Source: Alteromonas oceanisediminis (GTDB lineage Bacteria; Pseudomonadota; Gammaproteobacteria; Enterobacterales; Alteromonadaceae). From it: DNA of 64,000 nt. The position numbers and the translations under genes were made by a program. The notes under the pieces are model-generated. The model was not told the DNA's origin, did not search any database, and was given only the letters and a program-made list of their open reading frames with translations. This document shows, in pieces, positions 10,922 through 21,147 of this stretch (the stretch's first letter is position 1; every line of letters begins with the position of its first letter). The DNA is taken from assembly GCF_018474025.1 (NCBI RefSeq), contig NZ_JAHCTA010000004.1, positions 310,001-374,000 of the forward strand, in the 5' to 3' direction.

Positions 10922-11524
10922 CTAGTTAATCCACTTTTTAAGCCAATAGTCGAGGCTTACAAAACGGCCTCCCCCAATGAACAGCAGCGCGAGCAACATA
11001 ATGAAATACGTTATTGCAAACTCAACACCGTTGTTAAGGATCACAAAATTACCGCTACTCGTAAGCCACTCGTAGTTACCGTGCTGCTGTAAAATCGACT
11101 TTGCAGCGTCGAGTTTCTCAGCGGCCTCAACAACGGATGGGTTATAAAACAATGTACCGTTTGCCAACCAGCTCGACGAGTCCGCAATGGCTAGCCAGCC
11201 ATTCTCCCAATGTACTGATAAAGCAGCAACCAGCATTGTGATCATTAACGGTATTGAAATCAGGCGAGTCAACAACCCTGCTAATAAAAGCGCACCGCCG
11301 ATTAATTCTGTACCGGTCGCTAAACCAGCCATTACAGTGGGAAATGGTAAACCTAAGCCCCACTCAGCATTACCAAACCAGGTCACGATACTGTCAAAGT
11401 TGGTGACTTTGTTCCAACCGGCTTGAAGCATCACTGGCGCTAAGTAAAGGCGCATCAATAATGGCGCGATGCCCTCAAACAGACGTAGTTTCGTGAATGT
11501 CGTTTGGTACAGTGATATCAACAT
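10922..11524 (-). CDS. DoxX-family inner-membrane protein
   Basis: A 200-residue hydrophobic protein with about four predicted membrane segments. LLMRLYLAPVMLQAGWNKV near the N-terminus and FPTVMAGLATGTELIGGALL are typical of DoxX. A polar loop (about residues 110-150) separates the first three segments from the last, which ends with GGRFVSLDYWLKKW. DoxX proteins are usually linked to redox or thiol stress and small-molecule oxidoreduction, but no specific role can be read from this sequence. It lies upstream of the nitroreductase on the same strand. Confidence 0.85.
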   Translation of the reverse strand: MLISLYQTTFTKLRLFEGIAPLLMRLYLAPVMLQAGWNKVTNFDSIVTWFGNAEWGLGLPFPTVMAGLATGTELIGGALLLAGLLTRLISIPLMITMLVAALSVHWENGWLAIADSSSWLANGTLFYNPSVVEAAEKLDAAKSILQQHGNYEWLTSSGNFVILNNGVEFAITYFIMLLALLFIGGGRFVSLDYWLKKWIN

Positions 11525-11598
11525 GGGCTTACCTTGATGTAGTTTAACGGTATACTAGGAGATAAGAGCTTGTCAGCGCGGTTTTTCTTTCATTTCGC

Positions 11599-11769
11599 AT
11601 GCAAAAAAATCAACAGCGTGTTGTGTCTCATTCTCCGTTTAGCCGCCTTCATCAGCAGAAACAAGGTCGTGTCAGGCATTCTAAGCGTACCGCAAATACG
11701 TTGCTTGCCCTCTCACACAGCGACCATGCGGCTATTGCTGCGGTGATCAAGCAATGGCTGAACGAATAG
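11599..11769 (+). CDS. Small basic protein of unknown function (56 aa)
   Basis: The frame ATGCAAAAAAATCAACAG... to TAG encodes a 56-residue protein rich in Lys, Arg and His at the N-terminus (QKNQQRVV, HQQKQGRVRHSKR) and ending in a helix-like segment (ALSHSDHAAIAAVIKQWLNE). It fills the otherwise empty 380 bases between doxX and sppA, with balanced codon use and no overlap with another gene. I do not recognise a named family. The amphipathic C-terminus and cationic N-terminus would suit binding to nucleic acid or an acidic partner. No strong ribosome site is seen. Confidence 0.55.
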   Translation: MQKNQQRVVSHSPFSRLHQQKQGRVRHSKRTANTLLALSHSDHAAIAAVIKQWLNE

Positions 11770-11906
11770 ACAGTTTCATAGCGCAAGCAATGAGTGACAC
11801 AATGTGAGCTTGCAAAGGGTCTGTCATATTTAATTACATTTAAATTTTCGCGATCCATTCGCGAGTCAGTACTATATAAAACGAGAAACCAAATAGGATT
11901 GCATCG

Positions 11907-13772
11907 ATGGCATCAGGCGGTAGTTGGACAAAATCATTTTTCACTGGCATTTGGAGCGTATTGAACTTCAGTCGCAAGCTGGTGTTTAATCTCATTTTTA
12001 TCTTGTTGATCGTTGGCATTGTGATCGCTGTCTCCAGCGGCGATGACGGCAAAGTTATCGTGCCTCAAGATAGTGCCCTCGTTCTGAATCTGAAAGGCCA
12101 GCTGGTGATTGAGAAAACCGCTGTCGATCCTTTTCAATCCTTTGTGGACGAGGCATTTGAACAAGAGCCGGAAAATCCGGAAGTACTCGTTAGCGATGTG
12201 GTTATGGCGATTGAGAATGCCAAAGAAGATAACCGTATCAAATTACTCATTCTCGATGTGCAAGGTTTAATGGGTGGCGGTTTGGATAAACTGCGCACGG
12301 TTTCAGAAGCCGTGATTGACTTTAAGCAATCGGGAAAGCCGGTGTTTGCGATTGGCGATTATTATTCGCAAGACCAGTATTACGTCGCCGCACACGCTGA
12401 CCATGTCTACCTACACCCCATGGGTGGCATGTTATTGGAAGGCTATGGTCGTTATCGTACGTATTTTAAAGAGGCGCTGGAAAAACTGAAGTTAACCACA
12501 CATATCTTCCGCGTCGGTACATTTAAATCTGCCGTTGAACCCTATATTCGCAATGATATGTCTGACGCAGCAAAACAGGCAAATTCAGCATGGTTAGACG
12601 TTTATTGGGACCAATACAAGGCTGACGTCGCTAGAGCCCGTGATATAGATGCGTCTAATTTTGACGAAGCGCTAGATGTGTTAGTTGAGAAGATGCAGGC
12701 CGTCGACGGTGATTTTGCTCGCTACGCCTTAGAAAATGGCTGGGTTGATCAACTCAAAACCCGTGAGCAAATCCGTACTGAAATGATTGAACTTGTTGGC
12801 GAAGACGACGACAAAAAAGGCTTCAATGCCATTTCTTATGATAGCTACCTTAGCGTGATCAATCCTCCGCTTGCTATACCTTCTAGTGCAGAGAACGCAG
12901 TCGGTATCGTGGTTGCCAAAGGCGTGATTTTAAACGGCAATCAAAAAGCCGGTACCATTGGTGGTGACTCAACCGCGCGATTGCTGCGTCAAGCACGTCT
13001 GGACGAAAATGTAAAAGCAGTGGTACTACACGTTGACTCGCCGGGAGGTAGTGCCTTTGCGTCAGAGGTCATACGCAACGAAGTTGAATTGTTAAAGCAG
13101 TCCGGAAAGCCCGTTGTTGCTAAAATGGGTACCTACGCTGCCAGCGGCGGCTACTGGATTTCGGCCAGTGCTGACAGAATAATTGCATCACCCAGCACCA
13201 TCACTGGGTCAATCGGCGTATTTGGTATGTTCATGAGCTATGAAAATACATTGAAATACCTCGGCGTTTATACCGATGGTGTAGGCACAACTGAATTGGC
13301 AGGCATTTCCCCTGCCCGTGCGCTCGACCCGCGCGTTGCGCAAATCATTCAAACCAGTATTGAGCATTCTTATGACCAATTTATCAACCTGGTTGCTGAC
13401 GAACGCGCTTTGAACGTTGCCCGCGTCAATGAGATTGCCCAAGGCCGTGTATGGATTGGAGAGACTGCGTTAGATTTAGGTTTAGTGGATGAACTCGGCG
13501 ATTTGGATCGTGCAGTCGCCGTCGCGGCCGAATTGGCAGACTTAGATGATTATGAGGCGCGCGACATTGAACGTGAGTTGTCGCCTAAAGAACGCTTCTG
13601 GAAAGAGTTTTTTGGTCAAGCGTCGGTCTGGGCAGCAGGCTCAGGCATCGGTGCATCGGAAAGCTACGCAGCTGGTTTGTTTAAACAGGTAGTCTCACAG
13701 TTTGACAGCATTGCTCAGCTCAATGACCCGCGAGGCGTTTATGCCATGTGTGTCGCTTGCGAGATTGACTGA
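11907..13772 (+). CDS. sppA: Signal peptide peptidase SppA, 67K type
   Basis: Membrane-anchored serine protease that degrades cleaved signal peptides in the cytoplasmic membrane. The 621-residue length indicates the long form with two tandem S49 domains. A single N-terminal membrane segment (about residues 21-48, VFNLIFILLIVGIVIAV) anchors it. The general-base lysine lies in RVGTFKSAVEP of the first domain, and the nucleophile serine in TYAASGGYWISAS of the second. VDSPGGSAFASE is also present. A perfect terminator follows the stop. The start ATG has no strong Shine-Dalgarno but gives the expected N-terminus. Confidence 0.96.
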   Translation: MASGGSWTKSFFTGIWSVLNFSRKLVFNLIFILLIVGIVIAVSSGDDGKVIVPQDSALVLNLKGQLVIEKTAVDPFQSFVDEAFEQEPENPEVLVSDVVMAIENAKEDNRIKLLILDVQGLMGGGLDKLRTVSEAVIDFKQSGKPVFAIGDYYSQDQYYVAAHADHVYLHPMGGMLLEGYGRYRTYFKEALEKLKLTTHIFRVGTFKSAVEPYIRNDMSDAAKQANSAWLDVYWDQYKADVARARDIDASNFDEALDVLVEKMQAVDGDFARYALENGWVDQLKTREQIRTEMIELVGEDDDKKGFNAISYDSYLSVINPPLAIPSSAENAVGIVVAKGVILNGNQKAGTIGGDSTARLLRQARLDENVKAVVLHVDSPGGSAFASEVIRNEVELLKQSGKPVVAKMGTYAASGGYWISASADRIIASPSTITGSIGVFGMFMSYENTLKYLGVYTDGVGTTELAGISPARALDPRVAQIIQTSIEHSYDQFINLVADERALNVARVNEIAQGRVWIGETALDLGLVDELGDLDRAVAVAAELADLDDYEARDIERELSPKERFWKEFFGQASVWAAGSGIGASESYAAGLFKQVVSQFDSIAQLNDPRGVYAMCVACEID

Positions 13773-13795
13773 GGCTTGTAAACCATAAATTAAAG

Positions 13796-13828
13796 CGCTC
13801 AAGCCCTACATCGGCTTGAGCGTTTTTT
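13796..13828 (+). terminator. Rho-independent terminator after sppA
   Basis: CGCTCAAGCC (13796-13805) pairs perfectly with GGCTTGAGCG (13813-13822) around a 7-nt loop, followed by TTTTTT. It ends 9 bases before the proposed sprT start. Confidence 0.92.
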
Positions 13829-13836
13829 GCGTTAAC

Positions 13837-14334
13837 TTGAAAACAACCTTGTCGACTCACCTTATCCAGCGCATTGAGCACCGTGTTGCTCAGTTAGTCG
13901 AGCATGCTCAGCGCCGCACCGGACGCAAATTAACTTGCCCAAGCATTGGCTTTCGTCGCGCAGGTCGTAATGCCGGAACGGCTCATCTCAACAGAAATCA
14001 TATCAACTTTAATCCGCTGTACTTACATGACAATGTCGATGAATACTTATCACAGGTGATCCCGCATGAGGTTGCTCATATCGTGGTTTATCAGATTTTT
14101 GGGCGGGTTAAGCCGCACGGGCTGGAGTGGCAATCAATGATGCGTGATACGTTCGACTGTAAACCGCAGGTCACTCACACCATGCACAGCGATGCGGTCA
14201 CTTCACGCGTGTTTACCTATAAATGTGATTGTGGGCAGGTTGAGCTAAGCGTTCGGCGTCACAATAAAGTCGTTCGCGGGCAGCAACAGTATCGCTGCAA
14301 ACGATGTCACGCTACACTAAGTCAAACCCTCTAA
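13837..14334 (+). CDS. sprT: SprT-family zinc metalloprotein
   Basis: Contains the zinc-metallopeptidase motif VIPHEVAHIVVYQIFGRVKPHG (HExxH) and a C-terminal zinc-ribbon-like cysteine set (YKCDCGQ ... YRCKRCHATL). SprT resembles the protease domain of the eukaryotic DNA-protein crosslink protease Spartan; its bacterial role is not well defined. The frame can start at TTG 13816, but that lies inside the sppA terminator. TTG 13837 gives an N-terminus and 165-residue length that line up with E. coli SprT (LKTT against MKTS, equal spacing to the LGR/TGR motif), so I prefer it. No ATG is available. Confidence 0.88.
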   Translation: MKTTLSTHLIQRIEHRVAQLVEHAQRRTGRKLTCPSIGFRRAGRNAGTAHLNRNHINFNPLYLHDNVDEYLSQVIPHEVAHIVVYQIFGRVKPHGLEWQSMMRDTFDCKPQVTHTMHSDAVTSRVFTYKCDCGQVELSVRRHNKVVRGQQQYRCKRCHATLSQTL

Positions 14335-14374
14335 GGTGTTGCGAGCGCTACGCAGGGCTTGTCTCTAAGCGGCT

Positions 14375-14821
14375 TTAGAACCACGTTTTGGTAAATACGC
14401 GGTCGAGCTCATCAAACGCCGTCTTGAGCATGTGTGCCAATTCTTTATAACGCGGCTTCTGCTTCAGCCCTTGTAATGAGCAGCCTTCACTGCGCATTTT
14501 CGCATGGATCTCGACATACCAGACTTTCAGTGCCGGTGGTAACGGCTGATTGGCGCGATGCCCCAGCCAAAGCAGACCTTGAATAGGCAAGCTTAAGAAG
14601 AACGCAGCAGTGGCAATGGTTTGAGGCAAATTAGTCATACCAAATTGATTTATCATCATGGCGGCACACAAAATGGCCAAAGGTGGGGCCACTTTGATAA
14701 CTAATCGGGTCGCTGTTATCACACGACATTCAGGGAAAAGCGCATATAGCGATTTCTGCATCGGCCATGTATCCATGTAATGCTGACCATCCTTGAGCAT
14801 GGTGACTACTGAAAGTGACAT
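14375..14821 (-). CDS. yfbV: UPF0208 membrane protein YfbV
   Basis: A 148-residue protein with two membrane segments (about residues 37-52 and 60-80). It aligns along its length with E. coli YfbV: DGQHYMDTWP against RGQHYSKTWP, CRVITATRLVIKVAPPLAI, SLPIQGLLWLGHRANQPLPP, and the C-terminal LAHMLKTAFDELDRVF. The role is not well defined; YfbV has been linked to terminus-region chromosome insulation in E. coli. The open frame extends 66 codons upstream, but that part has no family similarity. GGAGG lies 13 bases before the chosen ATG. Confidence 0.9.
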   Translation of the reverse strand: MSLSVVTMLKDGQHYMDTWPMQKSLYALFPECRVITATRLVIKVAPPLAILCAAMMINQFGMTNLPQTIATAAFFLSLPIQGLLWLGHRANQPLPPALKVWYVEIHAKMRSEGCSLQGLKQKPRYKELAHMLKTAFDELDRVFTKTWF

Positions 14822-15159
14822 TGCAGGCGCTTTGCCTCCGCGATAGAAAGTTTGGAATCGGTAACTATAACTAACTACGGATAAGAAGAGTATATCGATT
14901 TGTTCTATTAAACATTTTTCTGTTGTGGAACAGAACCTCAAGATCGTTATGAACCCATTGACAAGTGCACCCGACAAAACCACTGTCTTTTTCACGGTCT
15001 CGCGCGGTAAAATAAACACGACAGTCTGTTGTCTCTTTGTTACGCTCGGTGACGCAATGGCATGTCAAATGCGCGTGACACTCGTTTCAACTTCAGTGTC
15101 ACGGTCAGCAGTGGCGCAGTAGCGAATTTTTTGGGTTCATTTTTCAATAGTGTGAGTAG
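14822..15159. promoter_or_regulatory. Divergent intergenic region with a 9-bp inverted repeat
   Basis: The 338 bases between yfbV and the binding-protein gene hold no convincing gene. CGTGACACT (15074-15082) and AGTGTCACG (15095-15103) form a perfect inverted repeat with a 12-base gap, 57 bp before the binding-protein start. This could be an operator or an mRNA leader hairpin. Confidence 0.5.
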
Positions 15160-15897
15160 ATGCGGCAAGTTGGATTAATCTTAATATGGCTTTGCGGTAG
15201 CATGACGTGCTCTGCGATAAATGCTGCAGCCTCAGATGACCGTTGGGCGATTGGCTATGTTCCCAGTGCAGTCTTCTTCACAGATAGTAACAAGACGCTT
15301 CAAGGTAGTTTAGCCCCGCTCAATCAATGTTTTCTCAATCATTTCGATCAGTTTGAGCTGATTGAAATGCCTAATTTCGAGCGGCTGGCGAGATCGCTTA
15401 AAGCCCATCAGGTTGATATCGCGCTGAATATGTCGCGTTCACATCCGCGCGATCAAATAGCAACGTATATGGGGCATCAGTTCGGGTACGATATCGTCAA
15501 AGTTAGCAACACTAGGCTGTCGTCACTAAAATCAGTAGGATTGAAACGCGGCGACGCGGATACTGCGCAGTTCATCACAGACAATGCTGATGTAAAATTC
15601 GTGTACCTGAAAGGCACTGAACAGCTGATGGGTTCATTTAACTTAGCCCGGATTGATAGCTTTATTGATGCTGCACCGATTCTATTGGATGCACTTAAAT
15701 CAACCGATTTGCTGACACCTTATCGCATGGATGTCGTTGCAAATGCCCACGCAGGCATCTATGTTTCAAACGCATCGTTTAAACGTGTTCAAAATCAACT
15801 ACCAGAAATACGTTCGGTTTTGGTATCCTGCAGCAAGCAGTTGCCTGACGACGCTTCTGGGTTTAACCCAGTTACACACAGTGTGACACCGGAATAA
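15160..15897 (+). CDS. Periplasmic type 2 substrate-binding-like protein
   Basis: 245 residues with a cleavable signal peptide (hydrophobic LILIWLCGSMTCSAINAAA, predicted cleavage near residue 24). The mature part resembles family 3 extracellular solute-binding proteins in size and layout: an early RWAIGYVPSAVFF strand, LIEMPNFERLARSLKAHQVDIALNMS, and a C-terminal half with GIYVSNASFKRVQNQLP. No permease or ATPase gene is adjacent, so it may be an orphan sensor-type or stand-alone binding protein rather than part of an ABC transporter. The ligand cannot be predicted. Function confidence is moderate. Confidence 0.7.
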   Translation: MRQVGLILIWLCGSMTCSAINAAASDDRWAIGYVPSAVFFTDSNKTLQGSLAPLNQCFLNHFDQFELIEMPNFERLARSLKAHQVDIALNMSRSHPRDQIATYMGHQFGYDIVKVSNTRLSSLKSVGLKRGDADTAQFITDNADVKFVYLKGTEQLMGSFNLARIDSFIDAAPILLDALKSTDLLTPYRMDVVANAHAGIYVSNASFKRVQNQLPEIRSVLVSCSKQLPDDASGFNPVTHSVTPE

Positions 15898-16030
15898 CAC
15901 GCTATTGGGCTGATCAGAATGAACGACACGTGCGTACTGACAACAACTCAACATTTAGAGTTGAAACCTGACAATTTACCCCCAACATACAACGCAATTA
16001 TTTTTTTCGGAAAGGGTTTTCCGATCATAA

Positions 16031-17002
<972 letters not shown>

Positions 17003-17044
17003 CCACGTTAGTCATTCAAGGCCTCTTTCTGGGGTCTTCAATGT

Positions 17045-17782
17045 ATGATCCAGTTGTATCAGCTGGACAATAGTTATCACTTCCCTTCTGCCGAACAATC
17101 GCTAGCAGAACCAAATGGCCTGATAGCGTTCGGTGGTGACCTGAGCATGGGGCGTTTGGTCAGCGCTTATCAGCAAGGTATTTTTCCGTGGTTCAACCCC
17201 GGCGAACCCCTATTATGGTGGTGCCCCGACCCACGAGCAGTGTTACCGCTAGATTCATTTCATCGCTCTCGTAGCCTGCTCAAACTGCTGCGCCAGCAGC
17301 GATACACCTTTAGCATCAATCGTGCGTTTGAGCGCGTCATTCTGGCTTGCGCGACTGTACCACGAGTGCAACCTAACAGCGAAACGGGCGAACTGGCGGG
17401 CACTTGGATCACCGACCAGATGACCGATGCCTACATTCAGTTACACCACGCTGGTGTAGCGCACTCTATTGAAGTGTGGGACCAACGCGAACTCGTGGGC
17501 GGTCTGTATGGAGTCGCCGTGGGTGGCGTATTTTGTGGAGAGTCGATGTTTCATCGCGTCCCGAACGCCTCCAAGCTTGCATTCTCGGCACTTGTTAGCC
17601 ATATGCAATCGTATGACTTGGACTTTATTGATTGTCAGTTAGAAAACCCGCATTTACGCCGGTTAGGCTGTAAAACGATAGCCCGTAAAGACTTCCTTAG
17701 AGCCCTTCACATTAGTCGTCAACGAAAGTTACCAACTGAATTGTGGGACGCACAAACACTTCATCACGTGGTCGCTCAGTGA
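17045..17782 (+). CDS. aat: Leucyl/phenylalanyl-tRNA--protein transferase
   Basis: Adds Leu or Phe from aminoacyl-tRNA to N-terminal Lys/Arg, creating N-degrons for ClpS-ClpAP. The 245-residue protein shows the family signatures FPSAEQSLAEPNGLIAFGG, SAYQQGIFPWFNPGEP, LLWWCPDPRAVL, GVAVGGVFCGESMF and DCQLENPHLRRLG. An out-of-frame ATG lies 4 bases upstream; the chosen ATG gives the family N-terminus. It lies directly upstream of bpt and about 3 kb from clpA/clpS. Confidence 0.97.
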   Translation: MIQLYQLDNSYHFPSAEQSLAEPNGLIAFGGDLSMGRLVSAYQQGIFPWFNPGEPLLWWCPDPRAVLPLDSFHRSRSLLKLLRQQRYTFSINRAFERVILACATVPRVQPNSETGELAGTWITDQMTDAYIQLHHAGVAHSIEVWDQRELVGGLYGVAVGGVFCGESMFHRVPNASKLAFSALVSHMQSYDLDFIDCQLENPHLRRLGCKTIARKDFLRALHISRQRKLPTELWDAQTLHHVVAQ

Positions 17783-17801
17783 GTAGGCAGGAAACAGCAA
17801 G

Positions 17802-18509
17802 GTGTCCACAATGAAGTTTGGTATCACACAAGCATTTGATTGCAGTTACCTGCCGGACCAGAAAGAACAACTTCTGGTCTACGTCGACGAAACCTCTCAC
17901 ATCAATGCGCAGTATGAACAACTGCTTCGTGCGGGGTTCAGGCGCAGTGGTGAACAAATCTACCGACCGCATTGTAAGAGCTGCTCCGCGTGTCACAGTT
18001 TGCGTGTATTGGTACAGTCTTTTACACCATCACGTAGCCAAAAACGCGTGCAGCGTAAGAATGCAGCGTTACGACTGGAAACGAGCACACGGACAAGATC
18101 CAGTTACTACCCACTGTACGAGCTTTATATTGAACAACGCCATCGTCACGGCAGCATGTACCCACCCTCGCCGCAACAGTTTGACAATTTCATTCACTGT
18201 AGCTGGAATCACGCTTTGTTTTTGGAGGCATGGGACAACGAAAAACTCGTCGCCGTGTGCGTGATGGACGCATTTCCCTCAGCATTGTCAGCGTTGTATA
18301 CGTTTTTCGATCCGGCCTATGAAAAACAGTCCATTGGCAGCTATATGATTCTAGAACAAATTGCGCTTGCGCAACGCACGGCCAGACAATATGTGTACCT
18401 GGGCTATCAGATCGATGCCTGCGCGAAGATGAGTTATAAGCAAAATTACTACCCTCACGAGCGGTTTTATCAAAATAAATGGCATCTACAGGTAAAAAAA
18501 GCAGACTAG
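17802..18509 (+). CDS. bpt: Aspartate/glutamate leucyltransferase (Bpt)
   Basis: Transfers leucine from tRNA to proteins starting with Asp or Glu, the second arm of the bacterial N-degron pathway. The 235-residue protein has the ATE N-terminal domain (CSYLPDQKEQLLVYV, the cysteine-rich RPHCKSCSACHSLRV) and the C-terminal GNAT-like domain (SALYTFFDP, YVYLGYQIDACAKMSYK). GTG at 17802 has AGGAAA upstream; an in-frame ATG at 17811 with AAGG upstream is an equally good start. It is probably co-transcribed with aat and infA. Confidence 0.95.
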   Translation: MSTMKFGITQAFDCSYLPDQKEQLLVYVDETSHINAQYEQLLRAGFRRSGEQIYRPHCKSCSACHSLRVLVQSFTPSRSQKRVQRKNAALRLETSTRTRSSYYPLYELYIEQRHRHGSMYPPSPQQFDNFIHCSWNHALFLEAWDNEKLVAVCVMDAFPSALSALYTFFDPAYEKQSIGSYMILEQIALAQRTARQYVYLGYQIDACAKMSYKQNYYPHERFYQNKWHLQVKKAD

Positions 18510-18584
18510 CGCTTTACACTGCTGCGTAGATTGATTAAAGTCTGCGCGGCTAATTTTTGGAATTTTTTGAGGTAATTGCTTTAC

Positions 18585-18803
18585 ATGGCAAAAGAAGACA
18601 GTATTGAAATGGAAGGGACAATTTTGGATACCCTTCCAAATACAATGTTTCGCGTAGAACTTGAGAACGGTCACGTTGTGACGGCTCACATTTCCGGTAA
18701 AATGCGTAAGAACTACATCCGAATTCTCACTGGTGACAAAGTTACCGTGGAAATGACGCCGTATGACCTCAGTAAAGGTCGTATTATCTACCGCGCTCGT
18801 TAA
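18585..18803 (+). CDS. infA: Translation initiation factor IF-1
   Basis: 72-residue S1-fold protein that binds the ribosomal A site during initiation. The sequence begins [19 protein letters not shown] and contains [20 protein letters not shown], essentially the enterobacterial IF-1. The open frame extends three codons to a TTG, but GAGG lies 9 bases before the ATG and the family start is MAKED. A strong terminator follows. Confidence 0.98.
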   Translation: MAKEDSIEMEGTILDTLPNTMFRVELENGHVVTAHISGKMRKNYIRILTGDKVTVEMTPYDLSKGRIIYRAR

Positions 18804-18818
18804 TCACAATACCTCAAG

Positions 18819-18848
18819 AAAAAGCCCGGTAACGACCGGGCTTTTTTT
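18819..18848 (+). terminator. Rho-independent terminator after infA
   Basis: AAAGCCCGGT (18821-18830) pairs with ACCGGGCTTT around AACG, followed by a run of seven T. The A-run on the other side may also let it act for leftward clpA. Confidence 0.92.
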
Positions 18849-18861
18849 ATTACACGATAGC

Positions 18862-21129
18862 TTACGCCTCTGACTTACGCTTCTCTGGTGCGGTGTACTT
18901 AAATGTGAAATTGTCGCCTTTCAGGCCAACTTTGACACTACCACCACTACTGAGTGAGCCAAACAGCAGCTCGTTCGCCAATTCTTTCTTAATTTCTTCC
19001 TGGATCACACGCGCCATAGGTCTTGCCCCCATGGATTTGTCGTACCCTAGTGTGGCTAGATGCGAGCGTGCACTGTTAGTCACTTCCAAAGAAACCCCTT
19101 TCGCATCTAATTGGGCTTGCAGTTCAATAATAAACTTATCGACTACCTGCAAGATGATCTCCTCATCAAGATGATTGAACCAGATAATGCTGTCTAATCG
19201 GTTTCTGAACTCCGGTGAGAAGATTTTGTTGATTTCGCCCAGTGCATCAGTGCTGTGATCCTGTTGCTTGAATCCAATCGATTTGCGCACAGTCTCCTGT
19301 ACACCCGCGTTGGTTGTCATCACGAGCACCACATTACGGAAATCGACTTTGCGACCATTGTTGTCTGTCAATGTACCATGATCCATCACCTGCAATAGGA
19401 TGTTGTAGATATCAGAGTGCGCCTTTTCAAGCTCATCCAACAACACGACAGAATAAGGATTTTTAATCACGGCATCCGTTAACAAACCACCCTGATCGAA
19501 ACCAACATACCCCGGCGGCGCCCCAATCAAGCGACTAACCGAGTGACGTTCCATGTATTCTGACATATCAAACCGAACTAACTCGACACCCATTATCTTT
19601 GATAACTGTTGGGTAACTTCTGTCTTACCGACGCCTGTAGGCCCGGCGAACAAAAAGCTACCAATGGGTTTCTTCTCACTGCCTAAACCCGAGCGCGATA
19701 AATGAATCGCATTGGTCAGCGTTTCAATCGCTTTATCCTGACCAAACACCACCATTTTCAAATTTCTGCCCAGATTTTTAAGCACTTCCTTATCCGTAGC
19801 TGACACAGATTTCTCCGGCACTCGTGCAATTTTTGCAATAACGTGCTCAATGTCACCCACACCGATAGTCTTTTTCCGCTTAGACTGTGGCAGCAGGCGC
19901 TGGCTCGCACCGGCCTCGTCCATCACGTCGATGGCTTTATCCGGTAAGTGGCGCTCATTAATGTACTTCGCAGACAGCTCTGACGCCGCTTGAATCGCTT
20001 TGTTGGTAAAGCGGACATTGTGGTGAGCTTCGTAACGTGACTTCAATCCCATTAAAATCTTTGTCGTATCGCTGACACTCGGCTCTACCACATCAACTTT
20101 TTGGAAACGACGCGCAAGTGCGCGATCTTTCTCAAAAATACCCTGATATTCCTGATAGGTGGTCGAGCCGATGCAGCGTAATTCACCGCTGCTCAGTTTA
20201 GGTTTGAGCAAATTAGAGGCATCCATTACACCGCCCGAAGCCGCTCCCGCGCCAATGATGGTATGTATTTCATCAATGAACAAAATAGCATTAGGATCGG
20301 CACCTAATTCTTTCAAGATTGCCTTAAGCCGCTTCTCAAAATCACCGCGATATTTGGTACCCGCCAGCAAGCCGCCGAGATCAAGCGAATACACCGTGCT
20401 ATCGGCGATAACCTCAGGCACCTGATTATTAACGATACGGTATGCCAACCCTTCTGCGATAGCCGTTTTACCGACCCCCGCTTCGCCCACCAACAAAGGA
20501 TTGTTCTTGCGTCGACGACAGAGTATTTGTACGGTACGTTCCAGCTCACTGTCTCGGCCAATCAATGGGTCAATTTTGCCGTCTTTGGCGTACTGATTCA
20601 GGTCAGTGGTAAACTTATCCAATGCAGACTGAGAGGCCTCGGCGTCCCCTCCTTCCTCGGCGGTTTCTCCACTCGCAGGCGCATCATCATCATGCTTGCT
20701 CACACCATGGCTGATAAAATTCACAACGTCCAGACGAGTGACATCGGCTTTTTTAAGGATGTAAACCGCTTGTGATTCCTGTTCACTAAAGATAGCTACC
20801 AGCACATTCGCGCCAGTGACTTCCTCTTTGCCAGAAGATTGTACATGAAACACTGCGCGCTGGAGAACTCGCTGGAACCCCAGGGTGGGTTGCGTTTCAC
20901 GGTCAGAGTCTTCCTCCTCCAAAATCAGAGGTGTTGTGTCTTTGACAAATTCGGTCAGCTCTCCGCGGATCAAATCAATGTCGGCTCCACAAGCTTTTAG
21001 CGCTTCTTGCGCTGCAGGGTTGTCCATCAATGCCAATAAGAGATGTTCGACCGTCATAAATTCATGCCGATGCTCTCTAGCAAACACAAACGCCGCATTG
21101 AGCGTTTGTTCTAAATCTTTATTTAACAT
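18862..21129 (-). CDS. clpA: ATP-dependent Clp protease ATP-binding subunit ClpA
   Basis: AAA+ unfoldase that feeds ClpP. The 755 residues comprise the N-domain (about 1-145, site of ClpS docking), D1 with Walker [14 protein letters not shown] and [12 protein letters not shown], and D2 with [13 protein letters not shown] and [10 protein letters not shown] linker rich in acidic residues (about 147-170) follows the N-domain. The IGF/L-type ClpP-binding loop is seen as [11 protein letters not shown]. It lies 18 bp downstream of clpS, the standard order, so the pair is an operon. clpP is not in the window. Confidence 0.98.
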   Translation of the reverse strand: MLNKDLEQTLNAAFVFAREHRHEFMTVEHLLLALMDNPAAQEALKACGADIDLIRGELTEFVKDTTPLILEEEDSDRETQPTLGFQRVLQRAVFHVQSSGKEEVTGANVLVAIFSEQESQAVYILKKADVTRLDVVNFISHGVSKHDDDAPASGETAEEGGDAEASQSALDKFTTDLNQYAKDGKIDPLIGRDSELERTVQILCRRRKNNPLLVGEAGVGKTAIAEGLAYRIVNNQVPEVIADSTVYSLDLGGLLAGTKYRGDFEKRLKAILKELGADPNAILFIDEIHTIIGAGAASGGVMDASNLLKPKLSSGELRCIGSTTYQEYQGIFEKDRALARRFQKVDVVEPSVSDTTKILMGLKSRYEAHHNVRFTNKAIQAASELSAKYINERHLPDKAIDVMDEAGASQRLLPQSKRKKTIGVGDIEHVIAKIARVPEKSVSATDKEVLKNLGRNLKMVVFGQDKAIETLTNAIHLSRSGLGSEKKPIGSFLFAGPTGVGKTEVTQQLSKIMGVELVRFDMSEYMERHSVSRLIGAPPGYVGFDQGGLLTDAVIKNPYSVVLLDELEKAHSDIYNILLQVMDHGTLTDNNGRKVDFRNVVLVMTTNAGVQETVRKSIGFKQQDHSTDALGEINKIFSPEFRNRLDSIIWFNHLDEEIILQVVDKFIIELQAQLDAKGVSLEVTNSARSHLATLGYDKSMGARPMARVIQEEIKKELANELLFGSLSSGGSVKVGLKGDNFTFKYTAPEKRKSEA

Positions 21130-21147
21130 ACTTCCCCCAATTTCAAC

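Noticed and set aside
14822-15019. 66-codon N-terminal extension of yfbV
   Set aside because: No similarity to the family, and the inner ATG gives the normal YfbV length.
16010-16030. Hairpin CGGAAA...TTTCCG before trxB as a terminator
   Set aside because: The T-run lies on the wrong side of the stem and nothing upstream on the minus strand needs terminating.
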